DNA from: JACCXG01 sp963836735
GTDB taxonomy: Bacteria > Acidobacteriota > Vicinamibacteria > Vicinamibacterales > 2-12-FULL-66-21
Assembly: GCA_963836735.1 (NCBI GenBank)
Contig: CAWIKP010000018.1
Span: 372,001-436,000 of the forward strand
Direction of reading: 5' to 3'
Length of the DNA stretch: 64,000 nucleotides
This document shows, piece after piece, positions 38,017 through 46,113 of this stretch; the stretch's first letter is position 1, and every line of letters begins with the position of its first letter. Below the pieces are notes generated by a model, which was not told the origin of the DNA, did not search any database, and worked only from the letters and a program-made list of their open reading frames with translations. The position numbers were made by a program, and so were the translations under genes.

Positions 38017-38845
38017 GCGTGACCGGCTTTCGATCCCGCATCACGGTCACCGTGAACTCATCTCCGTCGTTCAGGTTCTGAATCCGTCGCCGCAGGTCCT
38101 GCGCGTCAGTGACCGCGGAGCCATTGAAGTTCGTGATCACATCACCGGCTTTCATGCCGGCCTTGGCGGCCGCGGAGTCATCCGAGACCGAGCTCACCAG
38201 CACCCCGTCCTTGGTTCCGAAGTATTCGGCGAGCTGCGGCGACAGCGAATCGATCGAGATGCCGAGGCGGCCGCGGCCGACCAGCTCGTCGAAGTTCCAG
38301 ACCATTGGCGGCGTGGGTGGGTCCGGAGGCGCCGGCGGTCTCGGGGGCGCAACCTTTGGAACAGCAAACCGGAATTCCCGCCCCAGGTCGGCGAGATCGT
38401 CGAAGCTCTGGAAATTGAAGCGACCGTCGTCACGCGGCGTGATGGAAACGGTCGTTCTCTGACCTTCACGCTGGAGGACCGCCGGCACGGTGCGGCCCGC
38501 CGGCGTTTCCTGCACGAGCCGGGTCAGCTGCCGGACGCTGCGGACCCGCTCGCCATCGAACTCTGCGATGACGTCCCCCTTGCGAATGCCGGCTTTCTCA
38601 GCCGGGCTCTCGGTGGCGACTTCCTCCACGATCACGCCGGTTGCCGCGCCCTTGGCGGTCTTCGAATCACTGTCCTCGACATCGCGGATCGACACGCCGA
38701 TCCGGCTGCCGCCGCTCAGCATCTCCAGCGCGCGCACCTTCGGAGTGACCCGGGTCTGGCCCTGAACCGGCGGTGCCACGGCCACGCCTATCGCAGCCGC
38801 CGCGACGGCAATCGCGAGGGCGGCGGCGGTCTTCCACATCTTCAT
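37961..38845 (-). CDS. Secreted protein with two PDZ domains
   Basis: Intact, 294 residues. GAGGAGAC precedes the ATG. A signal peptide (AAALAIAVAAAAIGVAVA) leads to a first PDZ domain (SRIGVSIRDVEDSD, SPAEKAGIRKGDVIAEFDG, VRQLTRLVQETPAG), a Pro-rich hinge (PRPPAPPDPPTPP), and a second PDZ (RGRLGISIDSLSPQLAEYFG, AAKAGMKAGDVITNFNG, DAQDLRRRIQNLNDGDEF). No trypsin-like protease domain is present, unlike DegP. It probably binds C-termini of periplasmic proteins as an adaptor or chaperone. Confidence 0.88.
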   Translation of the reverse strand: MKMWKTAAALAIAVAAAAIGVAVAPPVQGQTRVTPKVRALEMLSGGSRIGVSIRDVEDSDSKTAKGAATGVIVEEVATESPAEKAGIRKGDVIAEFDGERVRSVRQLTRLVQETPAGRTVPAVLQREGQRTTVSITPRDDGRFNFQSFDDLADLGREFRFAVPKVAPPRPPAPPDPPTPPMVWNFDELVGRGRLGISIDSLSPQLAEYFGTKDGVLVSSVSDDSAAAKAGMKAGDVITNFNGSAVTDAQDLRRRIQNLNDGDEFTVTVMRDRKPVTLKGKAESPARRRTYRTIL

Positions 38846-39285
38846 GAAGGTCTCCTCAGCAGGTAATCGGGACAGGCGGGCGCGTGGGAGTTCGCGCGAT
38901 GCGCGAAACGGCCGCTCCCGGCACAGATCCAGGCGAATCCGCGAAAAAGGCTGCAGGAATCTGCAGCGTCAACGCGAATAGGACGACTCCCTGTACCAAA
39001 AGGTTGTCCGGGGGATCGATGACGCAGGCGCTGGGACAGCGCGCGAGCGTGAGCGGCGAAATCTTCTGGTCCGCGATTTGATAGGGCCGAGGTGATCGGC
39101 TTCGACGTCCTCCGCCGGGTGCGGGCGCTTCCACCGATAAATCACCTGCATCGTGCCGTCCGTCCGCGGCCGGGAGCAGGATGTCATGCGAGCGTTCGAT
39201 CACGGTACCGTCACTGAATGACGAATCCGTCAGGCCCGCAGAAGCGGCGGGCGAGGATCGGCCGCCTATTGAGGTAACAGAGCAG
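38846..39285. other. 440-base gap, no supported gene
   Basis: Open frames here lack similarity, ribosome-binding sites and consistent codon use. The PDZ gene promoter must lie at the left end and that of the TPR gene at the right end. I see no strong hairpin or repeat of the families found elsewhere. Confidence 0.4.
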
Positions 39286-40521
39286 ATGTTGACGTGGGTA
39301 CTCTTCACCCTGGCCATCGCCTCCGCCGCGCCGTCCTCAACTCCCCAAGCTCCCGCCCCGCAGCCCGCCGCCGATGCCCGGGCGCAGGCGGAACAGCTCG
39401 CCCGCAGCGGGTCGTACCAGGCGGCGCTCGAGCGCTTTCAGGCGCTCGCCGCGGCAAACTCCGGCGACATCGAGGCGCGGATCTGGATTGCGCGGCTGCA
39501 CGCGTGGATGGGAGATGACGAGCGGGCCGTGGCGGTCTACGAGTCGATTCTCGCGACCCAGCCCCAGCAGCCGGAGGCCCTGATCGGTCTCGGCGATGCG
39601 TTCGTCAGGATGGGACGGCTGCACGAGGCCGGCGATGTCCTCGGGCGCGCAGAGTCGCAGGCCCCTCAGAACCCGGCGCTCCTCGTCGCGCTTGGCCGCC
39701 TGAACCACGCGTCAGGCCACCTCGATCGCGCGCTCGATTACTTTCAGCGGGCGCTCGCCCTCGACTCGACCTCGACGACGGTGCGCGCGGAACTGGAGGC
39801 GGTGCAACGCGAACGCGCCCACCGCCTCGACCTCGGATACCTGTTCGAGCATTTCAACCAGGACGACACGCCCGATCCCCAGGCGGGCTTCGGCAGCGTC
39901 AACGTCCGCGTCAACGACGCGCTCCGCGTCTCCGGGACCGTGCAGTACGAGCGCAAGTTCTCGGAGAGCGAGGCGCGAGGGGGCGCCGGGATCGAGTGGC
40001 ACCTCACGCCGGCACTGCAGGTTCATGCCGGCGGGCTCATCGGCGACGACGGGTTGATCCTGCCGCGGGTAGACGGCTACGGAGGGATCAACTACAAACG
40101 CGGCCGCGCGACGTGGAGCTTCGACCTCCGGTTCGCCGAATTCGACAGTGTGGACGTGCAGATTGGTGGCGCAGGATTGCGCCTCGCGCTCACGCGCCAG
40201 GCCGACGCCTGGGCCAAGTACTACCGATTCTCGACCGACTACACGATGGGCACCTCCGACATCGTTCAATCGTGGGTATTGGGCGCGTCCGGCCACCCCG
40301 CGCCGGCGTGGACGGTCGGGGCCGAGTACACGCGCGGCCCAGATCAACTCGAGATGCTGACCATCGATCAGACCGGCACCTTCGAAACCAACACCTACTC
40401 CGGGTTCATCGAGCTGCTGCTCACCCCGATGCTGTCAGTCCAGGGACGGTACGACTACCAGGACCGCCCCGCGGAGGTGCGGGTCCATCGCGGGACCTTC
40501 AACCTCGTGCATCGTTTTTAG
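39286..40521 (+). CDS. TPR protein with C-terminal outer-membrane beta-barrel (YaiO-like)
   Basis: Intact, 411 residues. The signal peptide is WVLFTLAIASAAPSS. Three to four tetratricopeptide repeats follow (GSYQAALERFQALAAANSGD, DDERAVAVYESILATQPQQ, GHLDRALDYFQRALALDSTS). The C-terminal 235 residues are paired beta strands: RLDLGYLFEHFNQD, GSVNVRVNDALRVSGTVQYE, INYKRGRATWSFDLRF, SFVQSWVL-like and VHRGTFNLVHRF, ending in the aromatic residue needed by the barrel assembly machinery. The order matches YaiO/BcsC-type proteins, which usually export or anchor polysaccharides. Confidence 0.8.
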   Translation: MLTWVLFTLAIASAAPSSTPQAPAPQPAADARAQAEQLARSGSYQAALERFQALAAANSGDIEARIWIARLHAWMGDDERAVAVYESILATQPQQPEALIGLGDAFVRMGRLHEAGDVLGRAESQAPQNPALLVALGRLNHASGHLDRALDYFQRALALDSTSTTVRAELEAVQRERAHRLDLGYLFEHFNQDDTPDPQAGFGSVNVRVNDALRVSGTVQYERKFSESEARGGAGIEWHLTPALQVHAGGLIGDDGLILPRVDGYGGINYKRGRATWSFDLRFAEFDSVDVQIGGAGLRLALTRQADAWAKYYRFSTDYTMGTSDIVQSWVLGASGHPAPAWTVGAEYTRGPDQLEMLTIDQTGTFETNTYSGFIELLLTPMLSVQGRYDYQDRPAEVRVHRGTFNLVHRF

Positions 40522-40805
40522 CGTCGGGACACGGCACTCGAGCTCATCGTCTCACCCGGAGGTCAGCCGGCGTCCCCGCCAAGTGACGCTTTCGGCTCGC
40601 AGGCGTCCGTTTTGCAGCGATTTACGCGGGCATGCGATTTGATGTCTGCCTGTGCGGTCGCGCGGAATCAACGGGGTGCGTTAACTCAGGCAGGCGCTGG
40701 CATCGCCGCATCCCGTCTAGCAAGTTGGCCGATTTCGCGCGGCCATTCGTGTCTCTACGCGGTGTCTTGCGTGGACGAACGTGTCCGGTTTTCAGAGGGC
40801 CGATC

Positions 40806-41168
40806 ATGACCAGAACCTCGCTCGCTCGACTCGCTGCTCCGCTCGCACTCGTCTTGACGCTCGCAGGCTGTGCCCTGCACAGCCCGTCGATTGCCGACAT
40901 CAAGTACAACCCCGGGCGCTACCAGGATCGAACGGTTTCCGTCGAAGGCGTGGTCACGAGCTCGTGGGGCGTGCCGCTCGTGCCCTTCAAGCTATACAAG
41001 GTCGACGACGGGACCGGCGAGATGACCGTGGTTGCCAACAACGGCCGTACGCCGAGCAAGGGTTCACGCGTCCGGGTGAAGGGGCGTGTGAACGACATCG
41101 GCAACTTCGGGGGTCAGGCGGTCGGGCTGCACATGGAGCAGAAGGACATCGACTTCAAAGGGCGTTGA
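40806..41168 (+). CDS. Small lipoprotein with an OB-fold
   Basis: Intact, 120 residues. AGAGGG lies upstream of ATG 40806. Lipobox LTLAGC gives an acylated Cys22. The mature part, SIADIKYNPGRYQDRTVSVE, GVVTSSWGVPLVPFKLYKVD, DGTGEMTVVANNGRTPSKG, RVRVKGRVNDIG, is a five-strand OB-fold of the kind found in small periplasmic lipoproteins (bacterial OB-fold family). The preceding 284 bases hold no recognised gene. Ligand unknown. Confidence 0.8.
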   Translation: MTRTSLARLAAPLALVLTLAGCALHSPSIADIKYNPGRYQDRTVSVEGVVTSSWGVPLVPFKLYKVDDGTGEMTVVANNGRTPSKGSRVRVKGRVNDIGNFGGQAVGLHMEQKDIDFKGR

Positions 41169-41205
41169 AGCTCGACTTTCCTGGGAATCGCCAGCGTCAG
41201 GAGAG

Positions 41206-41880
41206 TTATGGCAACGGGCGGCCGAGTGCGATCTGCATCGCGAACAGCTGGAAGCTCTGCGCCAGGTTGAGGCACTGCGCAGTGCTCGACACGGCTGGAT
41301 TGCCGTCCACCATGTTCAGGTAGAAGTGACACATCTCGCGCAGCTGCACACCCTGCAGCGCAATCGGCGTGAGTCCGCTGAACGGCTCCCTCACCGTCGC
41401 ATCGAACGGACGGTAGATGGGATTGAAGAACATCTTGAAGCGCGCGGGGGCGGAAAACGCGGGCACCTTGGCTGGCGCTCCATTGGCATTGAACGCCAGC
41501 TCCGGCGCGTCGCGCGTGAAAGTCGGATAGTCGGTCGCCGCCTGATCGAGCGGCAATCGCGGGACCTTCTCGAGCAGCTTCCGGTAGGTGTTCACGACGC
41601 GGTCGATCGCGTCGCTGTTGTTGGCGCTGATGTGGAAATGGCGGCCGAGCCCGTCAATTCCCACCTGATTCTCCCCGAGCGCGCCCTCGGCGTTGAGCGG
41701 ATCCAGCCTGGCGAGGTCGAGGGCCGCCTTGCAACTTGACAGCTTGTCCAGAGCCCGGGCAATGAGCATGGTCACCCCGGGACGATAGACAGCCAGCAGC
41801 GTTTCCACCTCTCCCTTTTCCGCGGGATCGGTCGCGGGATCGTGTGCCGGCGCTTTGCGTTTCGCTTTGATCCGTGCCAC
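41206..41880 (-). CDS. Protein of unknown function, about 224 residues
   Basis: Intact. The GTG at 41880 gives a basic N-terminus (ARIKAKRKAPAHDPATD) without a signal peptide. Well-ordered segments are LLAVYRPGVTMLIARALDKL, GIDGLGRHFHISANNSDAID, RLPLDQAATDYPTFTRDAPE, FFNPIYRPFDATVREPFSG and LREMCHFYLNMVDGNP. His residues in GRHFHIS and CHFY could bind a metal, but no known motif is complete. It starts 40 bases after the GAF/SpoIIE phosphatase stop on the same strand, so it may belong to that signalling unit. I do not recognise the family. Confidence 0.65.
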   Translation of the reverse strand: MARIKAKRKAPAHDPATDPAEKGEVETLLAVYRPGVTMLIARALDKLSSCKAALDLARLDPLNAEGALGENQVGIDGLGRHFHISANNSDAIDRVVNTYRKLLEKVPRLPLDQAATDYPTFTRDAPELAFNANGAPAKVPAFSAPARFKMFFNPIYRPFDATVREPFSGLTPIALQGVQLREMCHFYLNMVDGNPAVSSTAQCLNLAQSFQLFAMQIALGRPLP

Positions 41881-41920
41881 TGTCGGGAGGCTCTGAAGGA
41901 GGGCGGTGGCGGAGACAGCG

Positions 41921-43715
41921 CTACTGCGTGATCCGGACGACGACGGCGGTCATGTCGTCGTTTGGAGGCGTCTCGCCGCGCCACTCTGCCACCGCGGCAA
42001 AAATCGCGTCGACGATCGCCTTGGCAGGCTGGTCGCGCGATCGACCGACGACCTCGAGCAGCCGCTCCGAGGTGAATTCCTGACCGGTCTCGTTCATCGC
42101 CTCGAACACGCCGTCCGTGCAGAACACGAACACGTCGCCGGCCTGCAGCGGAAACGACACTTCGTCGTACATCGATCCTTGAAAGGACCCGAGCGGAACG
42201 CCCGGCAGCTCGATCTGTGCGCAGGTATCGGCTGAACACCTGATCGGATACGGCAGGCCCGAGTTCGCCAGCGTCATGGTCCGCCGCTTCAGATCGAATA
42301 TCGCGTAGCACAACGTGCAGTAGTACTCCTCGAGCTGGCGCTGATGGAGGATGGTGTTCACCGAGGACAGGACACCGGCCGGGCTCGATCGCTCCGGCAG
42401 ATAACGCCGCCGGAACGTGCGGCCCCGAACCAGTTCCGCGGCGAAGGCGCTGTAGAGCGCCGCCGGGACGCCTTTCCCCGACACGTCGCCGACCGCGACC
42501 ACGAGGTTGCTCGAGTCCGGCGCCAGGTATTCGTGGAAGTCTCCCCCCAGCTCGCGCGCTGACGCGAAGGCGCCGGCGAGATCGACACCTTTCAACCGCT
42601 TCGGCGGGCCCGGCCGGCAGGAGCGCCGCCTGGACGCGCTGCGCGAAGCGCACTTCCTTCTCGAGCCGCTCCTGCGTCGATCGAACTTCTTCGTACAACC
42701 GGGCGTTCTCGATCGCGACGGCGGCCTGGCTGGCGAGCAGCGTCAGGATCTCGACGTCGCGCTTGCTGAAGGCGTTGAGCTCCGGGCTCTCGAGATCGAC
42801 GACGCCGATGCAGCGGTCCTTGAGCAGGAGCGGAATCGCCAGCTCCGATCGCACATCGGGCACCAGGTTGATGTACCGGGGATCCTGCGACACGTCGGGC
42901 GCGAGCACGACTTCCTTGTGCAGCGCGGCATAGCCGACCAGGCCCTCGCCGAGCGCCACGCGCGGCACTTCGACCTTCTCGCCGTACTTGACCGCCAGCT
43001 TCATCTCCAGCTCGTTGTTGTCGTTCACGAGCAGGATCCCGAACGTGCGGTAGTCGATGACCCGCTTGGCGAGCTGCGCGATGCGGATGAACAGCTCGTC
43101 GATGTCGAGCACCGACGCCACTTCGTGGCCGATCTCGGCGAGCGTCTCGAACGCCTCCGCGTCGAGACGGCTGCGCTCGAACAGGCGGGCGTTCACCAGC
43201 GCCACGGCAACGTGCGCCGCGAACTGCGAGACGATCGCCATGTCGCGATCGGTGAACTGATGGAGGTTCCGGCTGAGGATGTTCAGCGCGCCGATCGGCC
43301 GCGACCGGTGCAGCAGCGGCACCACCAGCTCCGACTGCATGCCGGGAACGAACTCGACGTAGCGGGGATCGACGGACACGTCGTTCACGACCAGCGGCTG
43401 CTCGCTCGCGACCGCCGCGCCCACCAGGCCGACGCCCGGGGCCAGCCGGATCGCACGCTCGGGCTCCGGATAACCGACGGCATACGCCAGCCGCAGCTCC
43501 CCGCGGCGCTCCTCGAGCAGGTACACGGCGAACGCGTCGAACGAGATCAGTCGCCCGATCAGCTTGGGGATCTGCCGCAGCAGCTCGTCGAAGTCGAGAA
43601 CGGACGCGATTTGCCGGCCAAGGTCGAAAAGAGTGGTGACGAGCTCGCGTTCGCTCGCCGCCGGCAGGTCGGGCGCCGAGATGGGCGCGCCGTCCGATGG
43701 GTTTCCGTGACTCAC
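41921..43715 (-). CDS. Tandem-GAF SpoIIE-type protein phosphatase
   Basis: About 597 residues. Two GAF domains (approximately residues 35-180 and 200-350; FDAFAVYLLEERRGELRLAY, YRTFGILLVNDNNELEMK, VAIENARLYEEVRS at the end of the second) are followed by a short coiled coil and the PP2C-type phosphatase. A frame shift lies near 42595-42610. The catalytic part has LGGDFHEYL, VVAVGDVSGKGVPAALYSAF, LANSGLPYPIRC, VFVFCTDGVFEAMNE and NDDMTAVVVRI with the metal-binding Asp residues intact. It is likely the output enzyme of an anti-sigma partner-switch pathway, but no RsbV/RsbW genes are in view. A TATAAT lies on this strand at 43772-43767, overlapping the fabZ promoter. Confidence 0.87.
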
Positions 43716-43766
43716 TGAGGGGCGATGTTCCTTCCGCGCGAGAATGCGAGGCCGCGCGATCCACGG

Positions 43767-43774
43767 ATTATACT
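43767..43774. promoter_or_regulatory. Overlapping divergent -10 elements between fabZ and the GAF phosphatase
   Basis: The sequence ATTATACT gives TATACT on the plus strand (43769-43774, 12 bases before the fabZ ATG) and TATAAT on the minus strand (43772-43767, toward the phosphatase). The two promoters would compete for polymerase. Confidence 0.45.
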
Positions 43775-43786
43775 TGGAAATACTGC

Positions 43787-44254
43787 ATGGACCTGACGCT
43801 CCCGCTCGACTACTCGGCAATTGAACGGATTCTGCCCCACCGGTATCCCTTTCTCCTGGTCGATCGGATCACCGAATTCGAGCCGGACAAACGGATCGTC
43901 GGGATCAAGAACGTCACGCTCAACGAGCGCTACCTGGCCAGATCGACCGACGATCCGCCGGTGCTGCCGCCGACCATCCTCACCGAGGCGGTCGCGCAGG
44001 TCGGCGCGATCATGATTCTGGCGAAGCCCGAGAACCGCGAGAAACTGATCTACTTCATGGGGATCGAGCGGGTCCGCTATCGGCGCCCCGTGCACGCGGG
44101 GGACGTCGTCGAGATCGAAGCCACGGTGCGCCGCCTGCGAAGCCGGATGGGTCAGCTGCGCGGCATCGCCCGCGTCGACGGCAAGGTCGTCGTCGAAGGC
44201 ACGATGACGTTCGCGCTCGGTCCGCGCAGCGAAGGAACGCCGGCCTCGCCGTAG
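43787..44254 (+). CDS. fabZ: 3-hydroxyacyl-ACP dehydratase
   Basis: Intact, 155 residues, single hot-dog domain. ILPHRYPFLLVDRITEFEPD carries the catalytic His, and LPPTILTEAVAQVGAIMIL carries the catalytic Glu and the central helix (the usual G-x-P before it is VLPP here). KLIYFMGIERVRYRRPVHAGD and RGIARVDGKVVVEGTMTF complete the fold. It removes water from 3-hydroxyacyl-ACP in fatty acid synthesis. Here it stands alone, not in the lpx cluster (lpxD-fabZ-lpxA) seen in many Gram-negatives. The missing Gly in the active-site loop could mean an altered substrate. Confidence 0.88.
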   Translation: MDLTLPLDYSAIERILPHRYPFLLVDRITEFEPDKRIVGIKNVTLNERYLARSTDDPPVLPPTILTEAVAQVGAIMILAKPENREKLIYFMGIERVRYRRPVHAGDVVEIEATVRRLRSRMGQLRGIARVDGKVVVEGTMTFALGPRSEGTPASP

Positions 44255-45236
44255 CGCGCAGGCGGAAGTCACGAATACCTATCGCTCCGAAGGGCTCCCT
44301 CGGGTACTTCGCGCCCTCAGCGGAAGACTTCCCTTCCAGGCTTTTCGAGCGGACCACCGCGACGCCGGCGAGGACCAGCGTCGCGGCCACGGCAATCCGC
44401 ATCGTGAACGGCTCACCGAGAAACAACACTCCCAGCGCCACGGCAATGACCGGATTGATGTAGGCGTAGAGCGAGACGAACGACACCGGCAGGTGGCGTA
44501 ACGCGTAGGTATACGCCACGAACCCGCCGACCGCGCCGATCGTGGCGAGATACAGGAGGGCCGCCGTGGTTCGCGCATTGAACCCCACGTGCGCCCACTC
44601 GCCCCGCAGCAGGCCGAGGACGCCGAGGAACACGCCGCCGGCGAACATCTGCAGGGCGGTGGTACCGAGCACGTGATCGTCGCGCGAGAATCGTCGCGAG
44701 TACGCGGAACCCAGCGACCAGCCGAGCGAAGCGAGCTGCAGCAGGCCCACGCCGAGCAGAAACCGCCGGCTGTCCGCCGTGCCCATTCCGATCTCGGGCC
44801 AGACCAGCACGACAATCCCGGCGAAGCCGATGACCAGCCCGAGAAGCGTGCGGCCGCCAAGCGGTTCACCGCTGCCGATCGCCGCCTCGACGCCGGCCAT
44901 CCAGAATGGTGCCGTTCCCACCAGCACCGCGGCCAGACCGCTCGGCACCCACTGCTCCGCATAAACGACCCCGCCATTGCCAAGGAAGAGGAGCAGGAAT
45001 CCCATCAGAGCAATGCCGCCCCAGCGCGCGCGTGGCGGCAGCGGCTCACCGCGGGCGCGAAGGAACAGGATCAGAATGGCCGCGGCGATCAGCCATCGCA
45101 ACGCAGCCATCGGCGCCGGCGGCATCGTCTCGAGCGTGACGCGAATGCCGAGATACGTCGTGCCCCAGATCACGCACACCGCGATCCAGGCAAAGTAGGC
45201 GAGACGCCGCTCCCGCGGCGTGGGTGAGGGCCGCAT
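44055..45236 (-). CDS. EamA-family (DMT) transporter
   Basis: The first about 310 residues are a complete ten-span EamA permease: YFAWIAVCVIWGTTYLGIRV, ALRWLIAAAILILFLRARG, FLLLFLGNGGVVYAEQWVP, IGFAGIVVLVWPEIG, FVSLYAYINPVIAVALGVLF and IAVAATLVLAGVAVVR. The remaining 80 codons run antisense through fabZ and look non-coding (Arg-rich), so the true stop is probably near 44280 and a base error removed it. It starts 10 bases after the SDR stop and is co-transcribed with it. Members export amino acids or metabolites; substrate unknown. Confidence 0.82.
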   Translation of the reverse strand: MRPSPTPRERRLAYFAWIAVCVIWGTTYLGIRVTLETMPPAPMAALRWLIAAAILILFLRARGEPLPPRARWGGIALMGFLLLFLGNGGVVYAEQWVPSGLAAVLVGTAPFWMAGVEAAIGSGEPLGGRTLLGLVIGFAGIVVLVWPEIGMGTADSRRFLLGVGLLQLASLGWSLGSAYSRRFSRDDHVLGTTALQMFAGGVFLGVLGLLRGEWAHVGFNARTTAALLYLATIGAVGGFVAYTYALRHLPVSFVSLYAYINPVIAVALGVLFLGEPFTMRIAVAATLVLAGVAVVRSKSLEGKSSAEGAKYPREPFGAIGIRDFRLRATARPAFLRCADRARTSSCLRRRPCRRRGRCRAADPSGFAGGAPWLRSRRRPPRARGADSGPARSP

Positions 45237-45246
45237 CGCGCCGGGG

Positions 45247-46035
45247 TCAGACGAAGTGGAACGGGCCGCGGCCGAGCCACGCGCCGCCGTCGACGGTCAG
45301 GACTTCGCCGGTGATATAGCCCGCGTGATCCGACACCAGAAACGCCACGGCGTCGGCGATCTCTTCCGGCTTCCCCCATCGCTTCAGGGGCACGCTTTGC
45401 GTGATGCGATCCACGGCCTCCTGCGAGTCCCACAGTTGTCTGGCGGCGCCGGGTGACTCCACGGGACCGGGCGCGACGGCATTGACGCGAATCCGGTGCT
45501 GCGCCCATTCGACCGCCAAGGTCTGGGTGAGCGACATGACTCCCGCCTTGGCCGCCGCCGAGTGAATCGTCCCTGCGCTGCCGGTCCAGACGTAATTGGC
45601 CAGGATCGACACCATCGATCCGCCCGCGCCGCGCTGAATCATGTGGCGGCCCACGGCACGCGAACAGTAGAACGTGCCGTTGAGCACGATGCCCACGACG
45701 GCGTTCCAGCCTTTCGGGGACAGGTCCTCGGCGCGACAGATGAAGTTGCCGGCGGCGTTGTTCACGAGGATGTCGATGTGGCCGAAATGCTTGATGGTCC
45801 GCTCGACGAGCTCGTCGACCTGTTCCGGATTCCGGACGTCGACCTGCACGATGAGAGGGTCGAGCCCGGCATGACGCAGCGCCGCGGAGCCCGACTCGAG
45901 GTTCGCGGAGTTCCTGCTGCCAATGACGATCCGGGCGCCCAGCCCGCCGAGGCGCTTTGCCACCGCGAGGCCGATCCCCGTCCCCCCGCCCGTCACCACC
46001 GCGACCCGATCCTTCAGCATCGTCGGACCAAACAT
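45247..46035 (-). CDS. SDR-family 2,4-dienoyl-CoA reductase-like enzyme
   Basis: Intact, 262 residues. VAVVTGGGTGIGLAVAKRLG is the NADPH loop, and INNAAGNFICR-type sequence (VNNAAGNFICRAEDLSPKGW, then VVGIVLNGTFYCSRAVGRHM) is specific for the mitochondrial/peroxisomal DECR-like group of SDRs, which lack the Tyr-x3-Lys of other SDRs. The matching position here is HSAAAKAGVMSLTQ with Lys kept and Tyr missing, as expected. It ends GEVLTVDGGAWLG. Function: removal of double bonds during unsaturated fatty-acid oxidation. A TAATCT lies eight bases before ATG 46035 and there is no ribosome-binding site. Confidence 0.85.
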   Translation of the reverse strand: MFGPTMLKDRVAVVTGGGTGIGLAVAKRLGGLGARIVIGSRNSANLESGSAALRHAGLDPLIVQVDVRNPEQVDELVERTIKHFGHIDILVNNAAGNFICRAEDLSPKGWNAVVGIVLNGTFYCSRAVGRHMIQRGAGGSMVSILANYVWTGSAGTIHSAAAKAGVMSLTQTLAVEWAQHRIRVNAVAPGPVESPGAARQLWDSQEAVDRITQSVPLKRWGKPEEIADAVAFLVSDHAGYITGEVLTVDGGAWLGRGPFHFV

Positions 46036-46113
46036 GACGAGCCAGATTACCGCAGGACCGTCTCGCCGTAGCGCAAAGCGCAAAGGCGGATTACCATACG
46101 GCCGGTCCCACAC

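Noticed and set aside
38856..39317. Minus-strand frame in the PDZ-TPR gap
   Set aside because: No ribosome-binding site, no similarity and odd composition; it overlaps the start of the TPR gene.
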